Source of the DNA: Solirubrobacter soli DSM 22325
GTDB taxonomy: Bacteria; Actinomycetota; Thermoleophilia; Solirubrobacterales; Solirubrobacteraceae
NCBI RefSeq assembly: GCF_000423665.1
Contig: NZ_KE384071.1
Span: forward strand, 372,001 to 436,000
Direction: 5' to 3'
Length of the DNA stretch: 64,000 nucleotides
Numbering within the stretch: the stretch's first letter is position 1; every line of letters begins with the position of its first letter. Position numbers and translations under genes: made by a program. Positions 37,750-46,414 of the stretch are shown one piece after another. The notes beneath the pieces were generated by a model. It worked only from the letters and a program-made list of their open reading frames with translations, made no database searches and was not told the origin of the DNA.

Positions 37750-40005
37750 ATGACGACGCCGCACGGGCCGCGCGCGGGCGCGGCCGACGACGTGGCCGGG
37801 CGGGGCGGTGCCGCGGCGTCGTTGCGCGCCGCAGCGCGGATCGCGCGCGCCGACCTGCTCGGGCGGCCGGTCCAGACCGGGCTGACCGCGCTCGCGATCT
37901 TCGCGGCCGCCACCGCGCTCGTCGTCACGCTCGCGCTGCGCGCCGGCCTCGATGACCCGTTCGCGGCCGCGCAGCAGGCCACGCGCGGCTCACACGTGTC
38001 CGCGTACGGCGAGGGCGACCTCTCCGACCTCGCCACGTTGCCGGGCGTCGTCGTCGCCGACGCGCGCCCCGTCGCGCAAGAGAGCGTCACGCTGGGCGGC
38101 ACGCCGGTCGTGGTCGGCCTCGAGCGGCTCCCCGCCGCCGACGCTCCCGTGGATCGCCCCCAGGTCACCGACGGTCGTCGCCCGACGGGCCCTGGCGAGG
38201 TGCTCGTCGAGCGCAGCTTCGCCCGCGAGACCGGCCTGCGCGTCGGCGACACGCTCGCCGGCCGTCGCGTCACCGGCCTCGCCGTGACCACCGAACGGGC
38301 GACCTACCCGCGCTGGCGACCGGGTGTCGCCTGGGCGCCCGACGTCGCCGGCCCCACCACCCGCGTGGCCGTCCGGCTCAGCGACCCCGAGGCCACCGAC
38401 GCCTTCAAGCGCGCCGCCCTCGCTAAGCACGCCGACCTGCGCTTCTCCGACTGGCACGAGGTCCGCGACACGATCACCGACCAGGCGCGGACGAACACGA
38501 TCATCATCGGCGTCAACACGTTGCTGGCGCTGATCGCCGTCGGCTTCACCGTCGCCACCGTGATCAGCGGCCGGGTGCTGGCGCAGCGGCGCGAGATCGG
38601 CCTGCTGAAGGCGATCGGGATCACCCCGCGAGGGGTTGTCTCACTCCTGGTCGCCGAATACGCGGCGGTCGCGCTCGCCGCGGGCCTCCTCGGGCTGGTC
38701 GCCGGCACCGCGATCGCCCCGCTGCTGCTCGAGCCGATGTCGAACCTGCTGGCAACCCCCACGCCGAGCGCCTTCCAGCCCTCGACGCTGATCGCCGCGC
38801 TCGTCCTGATCGTCGCCGCCGTCGCCCTCTTCGCCGCGCTCCCCGCCACCCGCGCCGGTCGCCTGAACACCGTCGACGCCCTCGCGCTCGGCCGCGCCCA
38901 CCTCTCCGGCGGCGCCTCCCGAGCCGCGCGGATCGCCGCCGCGCTCAGGCTCCCCGCCACCGCCCGCCTCGGCGTCAAGGACGCGTTCACCAGCCCCGCC
39001 CGCGCCGCCCTGACGACGGGAGCGCTGACGATGATGGTCGTGACCCTCGTCGCCGCGCTCTCCATGGAGGCGACCTACGACCGCGTGATCGAGGACCCCG
39101 CGCTGCGCGCCAAGCCGTGGGACATCCGGATCGAGGGCGATCAGCTCGCCCGAGTGCAGAACGAGCCCGGCATCGAGCGGGCGACGACGATCGCCGGCCT
39201 GCAGGTCTCGACCAAGGCGGGCGAGCTGCAGGCCCGCGCGGTCGGCGACGGCTTCGCCGAGTTCCCCTACGCCGTCCCGGACGGGCGCATGTTCGCCAAG
39301 CCCGGTGAGGCGATCGCCGGCCGCGGCTTCCTCGACAAGCTCGGCCTCCACGTGGGCGACAGGGTCACGGTGACCGTCGAGGGGCGTCCCGTCAGGTTGA
39401 CGCTGGTCGGCCGCCACGTCGAGCCCGACAACCACGGCGAGGTCGTGATCTTCCCGGCGGCGACGCTGACCAAGCCGCCCACCGGCGACGTCATCGCCGA
39501 CCTGGAGCCCGGCACCGACGGGACCGCGCTCGCGAACACGTTCCGCAGGAGCGGGCTCGACGCGGAGCTGGTCAGCGCCGAGGTCCGCCAGGAGCGCGCC
39601 GACGTGCGCCCGATCGTCTACGGCTCGAGCGCGCTGCTGGTCGCCGTCGGGCTCGTGAACCTGCTGACGACGCTGCTGCTGGTGACCCGCGAGCGTGCCC
39701 GCGACTTCGGCATCCTCAAGGCGCTCGGCCTGACCCCGCGCGGCGTCCTGACCGTCGTCAACGCCGGCGGCGCGGCGCTGGGGGCGATCGCGATCGTCAT
39801 CGGCATCCCGGCCGGGATCGTCATCTTCCGGGCGCTGATGTCCGCGATGAGCCCGAGCGAGGGCGCGGACATCGTCGGCACGCCCGGCCCGCTGGCGCTG
39901 CTGCTGATCCTCCCCGCGGTGGCGCTGGTCACCGCGCTGGCGAGCTCGCTCCCCGCACGCAACGCGGGCCGCGCGTCGGCGGCGACCGTGCTGCGAGCTG
40001 AGTAG
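37750..40005 (+). CDS. FtsX-like ABC permease (two MacB-type units)
   Basis: The 751-residue permease has an N-terminal helix (about residues 42-62), a periplasmic-type loop domain, and three helices around 250-360 (TIIIGVNTLLALIAVGFTVA). A second copy of the helix-loop-three-helix unit runs from about 410 to 745. Each half carries the coupling pattern EIGLLKAIGITPRGV or DFGILKALGLTPRGV, which contacts the ATPase. The protein thus equals two fused MacB_PCD-FtsX units and works with the preceding ATPase in one operon under PadR control. Efflux of a lipid-like or antimicrobial compound is a reasonable guess. Confidence 0.92.
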   Translation: MTTPHGPRAGAADDVAGRGGAAASLRAAARIARADLLGRPVQTGLTALAIFAAATALVVTLALRAGLDDPFAAAQQATRGSHVSAYGEGDLSDLATLPGVVVADARPVAQESVTLGGTPVVVGLERLPAADAPVDRPQVTDGRRPTGPGEVLVERSFARETGLRVGDTLAGRRVTGLAVTTERATYPRWRPGVAWAPDVAGPTTRVAVRLSDPEATDAFKRAALAKHADLRFSDWHEVRDTITDQARTNTIIIGVNTLLALIAVGFTVATVISGRVLAQRREIGLLKAIGITPRGVVSLLVAEYAAVALAAGLLGLVAGTAIAPLLLEPMSNLLATPTPSAFQPSTLIAALVLIVAAVALFAALPATRAGRLNTVDALALGRAHLSGGASRAARIAAALRLPATARLGVKDAFTSPARAALTTGALTMMVVTLVAALSMEATYDRVIEDPALRAKPWDIRIEGDQLARVQNEPGIERATTIAGLQVSTKAGELQARAVGDGFAEFPYAVPDGRMFAKPGEAIAGRGFLDKLGLHVGDRVTVTVEGRPVRLTLVGRHVEPDNHGEVVIFPAATLTKPPTGDVIADLEPGTDGTALANTFRRSGLDAELVSAEVRQERADVRPIVYGSSALLVAVGLVNLLTTLLLVTRERARDFGILKALGLTPRGVLTVVNAGGAALGAIAIVIGIPAGIVIFRALMSAMSPSEGADIVGTPGPLALLLILPAVALVTALASSLPARNAGRASAATVLRAE

Positions 40006-40027
40006 GCGCTCGGCGGAGACTCGCCGA

Positions 40028-40056
40028 GGTCGGATGATCGGGGTGGGCGGAGGGGG
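40028..40056. repeat. Intergenic repeat copy A (GGTCGGATGATCGGGGTGG core)
   Basis: GGTCGGATGATCGGGGTGGG followed by CGGAGGGGG recurs almost unchanged at 46376. Both copies lie between convergent gene ends. The only inner symmetry is GATGATC. Function is unknown; a terminator or protein-binding role is possible. Confidence 0.55.
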
Positions 40057-40070
40057 TGCTCTGCTTCGAA

Positions 40071-40823
40071 TCAGCGTTCGCGCATGCGAGCGAACATCAG
40101 CCCGAAGAGGATCCCGATGACGCCACCGACGACGCCCGCGACACCGCTGGCGTCCGTCGTGGCGAGCGGCATCAGGACCATCACGGCGGCGATCGCCAGC
40201 ACGCCCAGCAGGTCGCTGTCGTCCTCGAAGCCCTTGCGGCGCCCGAGGATGTCGCGCATCGACCACGCGGCGAGCAGGCCGAGCGCCGCGCCGTTGGCGC
40301 CGAGCGCGATCCCCTCACCCGCGAACTCGACCGCCACGTACGCGCCGCCGGCGCCGGCGACGAAGAAGACGAGCAGCGGCGCCCACCAGCCGTGGCGCCG
40401 TTCGAGCAGCCAGCCGAACAGCGCGATCGTCCCCACGGTGACCGCCTCGTAGCCGGTCGAGTTGTACGTGAACAGCGTGGTGAACGCCCGCCACGGGTCG
40501 TCGTAGGTCGACGAATAGCCGAAGTCCTCGTAGCTGATCAGGTTCGACTTCAGACCCACCGTGATCAACAGCGACGCGAGGACGAGCGCCCAGGCCGCCC
40601 ACGGGCGCCGGTCGGCGCGGATCCCGGGGATCTCCCCCGGCCGCAACCGCGGCAGCTGCGGCCGCTGGCGGGCGCGGCGCGGCGCCTTGGGCACGCCGCC
40701 GCGATCCAGCTTGGGCGCGCGCTTCTGGATCCGGGTCCCGCAATAGGGACACTCCGTGATGTAGGGGGATACCTCTGCGCCGCAGCTCTTGCAGACGAGG
40801 TACAGATCCGGACCGCTCGACAT
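40071..40823 (-). CDS. Zinc-ribbon protein with degenerate rhomboid-like membrane domain
   Basis: The 250-residue protein starts with a zinc ribbon (CKSC at 11-14 and CPYC at 25-28), then a basic Pro-rich linker and about six membrane helices from residue 75. The pattern of YDDPWRAFTTLFTYNSTGYE and GEGIALGANGAALGLLAAW aligns with rhomboid proteases, but the catalytic GxSG serine is asparagine (GANG, 175-178). The TM6 histidine is also absent in DASGVAGVVGGVIGILFG. It is therefore probably a pseudoprotease that binds membrane substrates. A TATCCT box lies 12 bases before the ATG. Confidence 0.7.
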   Translation of the reverse strand: MSSGPDLYLVCKSCGAEVSPYITECPYCGTRIQKRAPKLDRGGVPKAPRRARQRPQLPRLRPGEIPGIRADRRPWAAWALVLASLLITVGLKSNLISYEDFGYSSTYDDPWRAFTTLFTYNSTGYEAVTVGTIALFGWLLERRHGWWAPLLVFFVAGAGGAYVAVEFAGEGIALGANGAALGLLAAWSMRDILGRRKGFEDDSDLLGVLAIAAVMVLMPLATTDASGVAGVVGGVIGILFGLMFARMRER

Positions 40824-40876
40824 GAGGGACAGTCAAGGATACGCCGCCGGAGGCCTCGGCTCGACGTTTATCGAAA

Positions 40877-41977
40877 CTACGGCGCCGTCGCGGCCACGAT
40901 GTCCTGCAGGAGCTCACTGAAGTCGCGGTTCGCCTCGTACACCTTGCGCTGCCGGTAGGCCCCGTTGCCGCGCTCCAGGAGGTCCGCGACGCCCTCGAGC
41001 TCGCTCGCCGCGCCGAGGTCCTGCGCGTGCTCGCGCAGGCGGTCGTGGAGCCGGTGCGCGAGCGCCCTCGCGCTCACCCGGTCGCGGCTCGGGAGGTCCA
41101 CCAGCTCGCCCTCGAGCCCGTGCCGGGAGGCGAGCCACTTGTTCTCGTCGAGCATCTCGAACGGGTAGTCGCTGAGCTTCTTGCCCTCGTCGAAGTGCTC
41201 GGCGAGCTCCTTGACCATCGCCTGGATCAGCGCCGCGAGGCCGAGCGTGTGCTCGACGTGGGTCTGCGCGTCCATCGCCCGGATCTCGACGGTCCCGAAG
41301 TTCGGGTGCGGGCGGACGTCGTACCAGAGCCAGGTGTAGTCCTCCATCACGCCGGTGTCGACCATGAAGCCGATCCGGCGCTCGTAGTCCTCCCAGCCGT
41401 CGTAATAGGGCGGGATGCCGACGCGCGGGAAGGCGCGGAAGATCGGCATGCGGGTGGAGGCCAGGCCGGTGTCGTCGCCGCGCCAGTAGGGCGAGTTGGC
41501 GCTGAGCGCGAGCAGGATCGGCACGTGGACGCGCATCCCGTTGGCGACGTGGATCGCCTTGTCGGCGTCGTCGAGCCCGATGTGGACGTGCAGCCCGAAG
41601 ATCAGCTCCTGGCGGGCGACGAAGCGCAGCGCGTCGATCAGGTCGCGATAGCGCGGGGCGGCGGTGATCCGCTGGTCCTCCCAGCGCGCCGTCGGGTGCG
41701 TCCCGGAGGAGCCGATCGCCAGCCCCTTCTTGTCGGCGATGTCGCGTACCTGACGTCGCAGCGCGCGCAGCTCCGCCGAGGCCTCTCGCACGTCCGCGCA
41801 CGGGTTGGTCGAGATCTCGAGCACCGACTCCATCAGCTCGGGCTTGATCTCGCCCACGGAGGTGTCCTGCACCAGGTCGTCGATCGCGTTGACCAGCGCG
41901 TATGACGACGGATCGAGGATCATGAGCTCCTCCTCGATGCCGACCGTGTACGCCGGGCCGCTGAACTTCGGCTCCAT
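40877..41977 (-). CDS. Carboxylate-amine ligase, GCS2/YbdK family
   Basis: The 366-residue glutamate-cysteine-ligase-like enzyme has TVGIEEELMILDPSSYALVN near residue 10, then FGLHVHIGLDD near 130 and PNFGTVEIRAMDAQTHVEHT near 220. These are the GCS2 signatures. The YbdK group shows weak gamma-glutamylcysteine synthetase activity in vitro, and the in vivo substrate is uncertain. The start ATG 41977 removes a long upstream extension that is not protein-like. TACTGT lies ten bases upstream within GTACAGTAC, which also holds the box of the divergent gene. Confidence 0.9.
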   Translation of the reverse strand: MEPKFSGPAYTVGIEEELMILDPSSYALVNAIDDLVQDTSVGEIKPELMESVLEISTNPCADVREASAELRALRRQVRDIADKKGLAIGSSGTHPTARWEDQRITAAPRYRDLIDALRFVARQELIFGLHVHIGLDDADKAIHVANGMRVHVPILLALSANSPYWRGDDTGLASTRMPIFRAFPRVGIPPYYDGWEDYERRIGFMVDTGVMEDYTWLWYDVRPHPNFGTVEIRAMDAQTHVEHTLGLAALIQAMVKELAEHFDEGKKLSDYPFEMLDENKWLASRHGLEGELVDLPSRDRVSARALAHRLHDRLREHAQDLGAASELEGVADLLERGNGAYRQRKVYEANRDFSELLQDIVAATAP

Positions 41978-41986
41978 GTGGTCGCG

Positions 41987-41993
41987 TACAGTA
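41987..41993. promoter_or_regulatory. Overlapping divergent -10-like boxes in GTACAGTAC
   Basis: On the plus strand TACAGT (41987-41992) ends nine bases before GTG 42002. On the minus strand TACTGT (41993-41988) ends ten bases before ATG 41977. The two boxes share five base pairs, so the divergent genes would compete for one near-symmetric promoter core. Confidence 0.5.
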
Positions 41994-42001
41994 CGAGCCT
42001 C

Positions 42002-43198
42002 GTGGGCGGCACGCGATTCCTGCTCGCAGCGGTGGTGCCCGCGTTCGCGCTGGCGCAGGACTCGGAGACGCTGACGCCGACAGGCCCCGCGACGCTCTAC
42101 AGCGACTGGCACGGCGGCCAGACCGACGAAGGCCTTCCGCCCGCCGTGTTGACCGCGTTCACGGTCACCGTGGGCCCCGGCGGCCAGGCGGGACGCGTGC
42201 GACTGCGCGTCCACGATCGCGAGGGCACGGTGCGCGAGGGGGCGGCGGTGACGCTCCCCGTCGAACCCGGCACGTACACGTTCCCCGCGCCGCACATCGC
42301 CTACGACTACCGCGACGTCACGCTCGGCCTGGACCAGGAGACCGGCGGCCACGCGATCGCGGCCCAACTCACGTGCGAGCCCGGCGAGGGCGACATCTGC
42401 GACGACCAGTCCGTGGACGTCTACCGGCCGGTCCTCGGCGACGGCGTCATGCCCGACCGGAGGCTGGCCGAGGTGCAGCGCGGGCGCAAGCTGACGATCG
42501 ACGCGGTCTCAGAGCCCGACAGCGACGAGGACCTCGTCGGCGACACGACCGAGGACCGCACCAACCTCCGCACGACGATGCGGGTCGAGCCGCTGGGCGG
42601 ACACCGGCTGCGGGCGATCGTGAGCATCAGCAACGCCGGCCCGCGAACGGCCGACCGGCCGCGACTCGCGCTTCGCGCCTACCCGTCGCTCGGGCTCGCG
42701 CAGTGGGGGCAGTCGTGCCTGCCCACGACCCGCAACTCCGAGGACATGAGCCAGACGTGCCTGCTCGACCCCCTGCCCGCCGGGACGACCCGCGACGTCA
42801 CCTTCGTGCTTTCCGACCCGGGGCGCCTCGAGATCGGCGTCGACGTCGAGGCCGAGGGGCCGGATCTGGCGGCCGGTGACGAGTACGCTTTCGAGGAACG
42901 CCATCACGTCCGCCCGCCGGTCACGCTCGAGGTCGTCCCGTGGCCGAGCATCTCGCGCCGGCCGCTGTATCTGACCGTGCGCTCGCGACGCGCCGGCACC
43001 GTCCGGCTGCGCCTGGCGACGGGCCGCCGGACGTGGGTGAGCCGCGACGTCCGCTTCGCGCGCGGCGGCTCGCGCCGGATCGCGTTGCACCTCTCGGACG
43101 CCCAGCGCAAGCGGCTCCTCTCCACCCGTGCCGACTCGACGCTCACCGCCCGCTCAGGCGCGGCGACCTTCAGCGTCACGGTGCACCCTTCATACTGA
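42002..43198 (+). CDS. Large secreted protein of unknown function
   Basis: The 398-residue protein has a signal peptide (FLLAAVVPAFALAQD). Two or three beta-rich domains follow. The first (about residues 20-130) has VTVGPGGQAGRVRLRVHDRE. The middle (about 170-290) resembles a DUF11-type repeat with RLRAIVSISNAGPRTADRPR. The last (about 300-398) is a Thermoleophilia-type beta domain with AGTVRLRLATGRRTW. Four cysteines are visible. There is no membrane anchor. GTG 42002 gives a clean signal peptide; the ATG at 41978 overlaps the divergent start. Confidence 0.68.
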   Translation: MGGTRFLLAAVVPAFALAQDSETLTPTGPATLYSDWHGGQTDEGLPPAVLTAFTVTVGPGGQAGRVRLRVHDREGTVREGAAVTLPVEPGTYTFPAPHIAYDYRDVTLGLDQETGGHAIAAQLTCEPGEGDICDDQSVDVYRPVLGDGVMPDRRLAEVQRGRKLTIDAVSEPDSDEDLVGDTTEDRTNLRTTMRVEPLGGHRLRAIVSISNAGPRTADRPRLALRAYPSLGLAQWGQSCLPTTRNSEDMSQTCLLDPLPAGTTRDVTFVLSDPGRLEIGVDVEAEGPDLAAGDEYAFEERHHVRPPVTLEVVPWPSISRRPLYLTVRSRRAGTVRLRLATGRRTWVSRDVRFARGGSRRIALHLSDAQRKRLLSTRADSTLTARSGAATFSVTVHPSY

Positions 43199-43232
43199 GA
43201 GGCTCACTCACGAACACGCGAGGTATGTGACG

Positions 43233-44159
43233 ATGGCCCTCGGTTACGACGGCAAGCTCTACATCCTGGCCTTCGATCACCGGGGGTCGTTCCAGAAGAA
43301 GATGTTCGGTATCGAGGGCGATCCGACGCCCGAGGAGACCGCGACGATCTCCGACGCCAAGAAGCTGATCTATGAAGGCATGGAGAAGGCCGTCGCCCAG
43401 GGCCTGGACGCGTCCTCGGCCGGCGTGCTCGTGGACGAGCAGTTCGGCTCGGACATCCCCGAGCTCGCGCCGAAGCAGGGCCTCTCGCTGACGATGCCCG
43501 CCGAGAAGTCGGGTCAGAACGAGTTCGACTTCCAGTACGGCGATGCCTTCGGCGACCACATCGCCAAGTACGACCTGCTCGCCACCAAGGTGCTCGTCCG
43601 TCACAACCCGGACGGCGACGCCGAGATGAACGAGCGCCAGACCGCGCGCCTGAAGCAGCTCGCCGACTGGCTGCACGCGAACGACCGCAAGTTCCTCTTC
43701 GAGCTGCTCGTCCCGGCCGAGCCGGAGCAACTGGAGTCCGTCGGCGGCGACGAGGCGCGCTACGACGCCGAGCTGCGTCCCGAGCTGATGCGCCGCGCGA
43801 TCGAGCACTACCAGAACTCCGGCGTCGAGGTCGACATCTGGAAGATCGAGGGCGTCGACACGCAGGCCGACGCGCAGATGCTGTCCGACCAGGCCCGCAA
43901 GGGCGAGGGCCGCGAGAACGTCAAGAGCGTGCTGCTCGGCCGCGGCGCCTCCGACGAGAAGGTGGACCACTGGCTCCGCGAGGCCGCCCCGGTGGACGGC
44001 TTCATCGGCTTCGCCATCGGCCGCTCGATCTGGTGGAACCCGCTGAAGGCCTACCTCGACAAGGAGCTGGACCGCGACGCCGCGGCCCAGCAGATCGCCG
44101 ACAACTACCTGCGCTTCATCAAGGTCTACGACGAGGCCGCGAGCAGCGTCAGCGCCTAG
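43233..44159 (+). CDS. DUF2090 / IolC C-terminal-like aldolase-family protein
   Basis: The 308-residue TIM-barrel protein opens LYILAFDHRGSFQKKMFGIE, then VLVDEQFGSDIPELA, and carries DIWKIEGVDTQADAQMLSDQ and FIGFAIGRSIWWNPLKAYLD. These match DUF2090, which in IolC follows the kinase domain and resembles tagatose-bisphosphate aldolases. A sugar-phosphate aldolase role is likely, but the substrate is unknown. ATG 43233 has GAGG nine bases upstream. No inositol catabolic gene adjoins it. Its TAG shares the CTAG tetramer with the convergent malic-enzyme stop. Confidence 0.85.
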   Translation: MALGYDGKLYILAFDHRGSFQKKMFGIEGDPTPEETATISDAKKLIYEGMEKAVAQGLDASSAGVLVDEQFGSDIPELAPKQGLSLTMPAEKSGQNEFDFQYGDAFGDHIAKYDLLATKVLVRHNPDGDAEMNERQTARLKQLADWLHANDRKFLFELLVPAEPEQLESVGGDEARYDAELRPELMRRAIEHYQNSGVEVDIWKIEGVDTQADAQMLSDQARKGEGRENVKSVLLGRGASDEKVDHWLREAAPVDGFIGFAIGRSIWWNPLKAYLDKELDRDAAAQQIADNYLRFIKVYDEAASSVSA

Positions 44160-45625
44160 CTCGTCGGGACCTCCGCCTGCCGCGGGCTGCGCTCGCGGCG
44201 GGCGATCCCCGACTCCACCGCGGCCTTCGCGACGGCCTCCGCGACCGCGGGGGCCACGGCCCGGTTGAACACCGACGGGATGATGTACTCCGGCCCGAGG
44301 TCGGACTCCGGGATCGCGGACGCGATCGCCCGCGCGGCGGCGAGCTTCATCGCTTCGTCGATGCCACGGGAACGGACGTCCAGCGCGCCGCGGAAGATGC
44401 CCGGAAACGCCAGCACGTTGTTGATCTGGTTGGGGTAGTCGCTGCGGCCGGTGGCCATGATCGCGACGTCCTCCCAGACCTCCTCGGGCTGGACCTCGGG
44501 CGTCGGGTTGGCCATCGCGAACACGATCGCGTCGTTGGCCATCGTGCGGACGCCCGCCGCAGTGAAGGCGCCCGGCGCGGACACGCCGATCACGACGTCG
44601 GCGTCCTTCAACGCGTCGTCGGCGCTGCCGACGAGGCCGCGCTGGTTGGTCCGGGCGGCCATCGCCGCCAGCTCCGGCGTGAGGTCGGTGCGGCCGGTGT
44701 GCAGCGTGCCGCCGATGTCGCAGACGATCAGGTCGCGGACGCCGTTCTCGAGGATGATCTTCGCGCACGCGAGGCCCGCCGCTCCCGCGCCGACCATCAC
44801 GACGTGGACGTCCTCGGCGTTCTTGCCCACCACCTTCAGCGCGTTCAGGAGCGCGGCCAGGACGACGACCGCGGTGCCGTGCTGGTCGTCGTGGAAGACG
44901 GGGATGTCGAGCGACTCCTTCAGGCGCCGCTCGACCTCGAAGCAGCGGGGCGCCGAGATGTCCTCGAGGTTGATGCCGCCGAACGTCGGCGCGACGCCCT
45001 CGACGATGCGCACGATCTCGTCGACGTCGGTCGTGCTCAGGCACAGCGGGAAGGCGTCCACGCCCGCGAGCTCCTTGAAGAGCATCGCCTTGCCCTCCAT
45101 CACCGGCATCGCGGCCTCGGGGCCGATGTCGCCCAGGCCGAGCACCGCGGTGCCGTCGGAGACGACCGCGATCGTGTTGCCCTTGATCGTCAGCGTCCAC
45201 GCCGAATCGGGATCGTCATGGATGGCGGAGGACACGCGCGCGACGCCGGGTGTGTAGGCCATGCTCAGGTCGTCGCGGGTCTTGATCGCGACCTTGCCGA
45301 CGATCTCGATCTTGCCGCCCTTGTGCATCAGGAAGGTGCGGTCGGAGACGCTGGTGACCTGAACCCCGTCGAGCGCCCGCACGGCGTTGACCACGCGCTG
45401 CCCGTGCTCGGCGTCCACACACGCCACCGTCACGTCACGGGTGACCCCGCGCTGGCCGACGCGCACGAGGTCGATCGCGCCGAGCATCGCGCCGGACTGC
45501 CCGATCGCGGCCGCCACCGCGGCGAAGGCGCCGGGCAGCTGGCGCAGCTCGATGCGCATGGTGAAGGAGTAGGAGGCCGAGGGCTGGAGCCCCGCCGGCG
45601 CCTGCAGGCTGGACATGGTCTCCAT
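44156..45625 (-). CDS. NAD(P)-dependent malic enzyme with N-terminal ACT domain
   Basis: The 489-residue enzyme decarboxylates malate to pyruvate. Residues 18-95 form an ACT-like domain (MRIELRQLPGAFAAVAAAIG), which may bind an amino acid effector. The catalytic part has the tyrosine and substrate region LSMAYTPGVARV, metal ligands in FGGINLEDISAPRCFEVERR and PVFHDDQHGTAVV, and the NAD-binding fold VVMVGAGAAGLACAKI. The preference for NAD over NADP is not certain. ATG 45625 or ATG 45616 may be used. The 3' end shares CTAG with the convergent DUF2090 gene. Confidence 0.95.
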   Translation of the reverse strand: METMSSLQAPAGLQPSASYSFTMRIELRQLPGAFAAVAAAIGQSGAMLGAIDLVRVGQRGVTRDVTVACVDAEHGQRVVNAVRALDGVQVTSVSDRTFLMHKGGKIEIVGKVAIKTRDDLSMAYTPGVARVSSAIHDDPDSAWTLTIKGNTIAVVSDGTAVLGLGDIGPEAAMPVMEGKAMLFKELAGVDAFPLCLSTTDVDEIVRIVEGVAPTFGGINLEDISAPRCFEVERRLKESLDIPVFHDDQHGTAVVVLAALLNALKVVGKNAEDVHVVMVGAGAAGLACAKIILENGVRDLIVCDIGGTLHTGRTDLTPELAAMAARTNQRGLVGSADDALKDADVVIGVSAPGAFTAAGVRTMANDAIVFAMANPTPEVQPEEVWEDVAIMATGRSDYPNQINNVLAFPGIFRGALDVRSRGIDEAMKLAAARAIASAIPESDLGPEYIIPSVFNRAVAPAVAEAVAKAAVESGIARRERSPRQAEVPTS

Positions 45626-45669
45626 CGTTTCACGGGGGCGAGGTTTGTCGCGTGACGCCTAAACCGGGT

Positions 45670-46116
45670 ATGCGAATCGCACTCATCGCCCTGCTGCTCG
45701 CCGGCTGCGGCGGAACCGCCTCGACCGCACGGGTCGAACGGGTCGTCGACGGCGACACGATCGTCGTGCGCATCGACGGCCGCTCCGAGCGGGTGCGCTA
45801 CATCGGCGTGGACACGCCGGAGTCGGTCAAGCCCGGCGTGCCCGTCCAGTGCTTCGCCAAGGCCGCGGCCGCGGCGAACCGCCGGCTCGTGCTGGGGCGC
45901 ACCGTGCGGCTGGAGTACGACGCCGAGGCGCGCGACCGCTACGGGCGGCTGCTGGCCTACGTCTGGCGCGGGGACGTGCTGGTCAACGCCGAGCTGGTGC
46001 GCCTGGGTTATGGAAAGCCGCTCGAGATCGCGCCGAACCTCGTGCACGCCGCCGAGCTGCGCCGGCTGGCCTCCACCGCCCGCCGGTCCCGGCTGGGGTT
46101 ATGGAGCCGCTGTTAG
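45670..46116 (+). CDS. Thermonuclease-family lipoprotein
   Basis: The 148-residue protein has a lipoprotein signal (MRIALIALLLAGC) followed by a staphylococcal-nuclease OB-fold. VVDGDTIVVRIDGRSERVRY holds the calcium-binding and catalytic region, and IGVDTPES plus EYDAEARDRYGRLLAYVW complete the active site (Arg, Glu, Arg). It should be an extracellular membrane-anchored DNase/RNase that needs Ca2+. Start ATG 45670 places the signal first; GTG 45652 would add six residues. A small membrane-protein gene follows after 12 bases. Confidence 0.92.
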   Translation: MRIALIALLLAGCGGTASTARVERVVDGDTIVVRIDGRSERVRYIGVDTPESVKPGVPVQCFAKAAAAANRRLVLGRTVRLEYDAEARDRYGRLLAYVWRGDVLVNAELVRLGYGKPLEIAPNLVHAAELRRLASTARRSRLGLWSRC

Positions 46117-46119
46117 ATT
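46114..46119 (+). promoter_or_regulatory. -10-like box TAGATT
   Basis: TAGATT overlaps the TAG stop of the nuclease gene and ends nine bases before ATG 46129. Confidence 0.45.
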
Positions 46120-46128
46120 TCAGGGCGT

Positions 46129-46368
46129 ATGCGGATGCGGCAGAGCATCGCCGAGATCGAGGACGCCTTCTTCGAGGAGATCGAAGAGGACCGCGAGCGG
46201 CGCGAGAACCTGCGCCGGCGGGCTGAGCGGCGCGAGAAGCAGCGCGCGGCCCAGCGGCGGCACCGTCACGGGTCGATGCGCTTCTTCCTGCTGGTCCTGG
46301 TGCTGCTCGGAACCGCGGTCGTCGTGACGATCGCGATGTTCCAGACCCTCTACTACCTCTTGGGGTAA
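46129..46368 (+). CDS. Small membrane protein with charged coiled-coil N-terminus
   Basis: The 79-residue protein has a highly charged helix (IEDAFFEEIEEDRERRENLR, then RRRAERREKQRAAQRR) followed by one membrane helix (MRFFLLVLVLLGTAVVVTIA) at about residues 50-70. It has no recognised family. The charged helix should be cytoplasmic and may form a coiled coil. A TAGATT box gives it its own start. It is convergent to csrA. Confidence 0.65.
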   Translation: MRMRQSIAEIEDAFFEEIEEDRERRENLRRRAERREKQRAAQRRHRHGSMRFFLLVLVLLGTAVVVTIAMFQTLYYLLG

Positions 46369-46375
46369 GCCTTAA

Positions 46376-46405
46376 GGTCGGATGATCGGGGTGGGGCGGA
46401 GGGGA
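46376..46405. repeat. Intergenic repeat copy B
   Basis: GGTCGGATGATCGGGGTGGG followed by GCGGAGGGG matches the element at 40028 with one extra G. It lies eight bases after the stop of the small membrane protein and ten bases from the csrA stop. Confidence 0.55.
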
Positions 46406-46414
46406 TGCCCGCCT

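Noticed and set aside
40028..40075. 3' fragment of a tRNA (attachment site remnant) in repeat copy A
   Set aside because: TTCGAATC nearby resembles a T loop, but no matching T stem or acceptor is present, and copy B lacks it. No integrase is seen.
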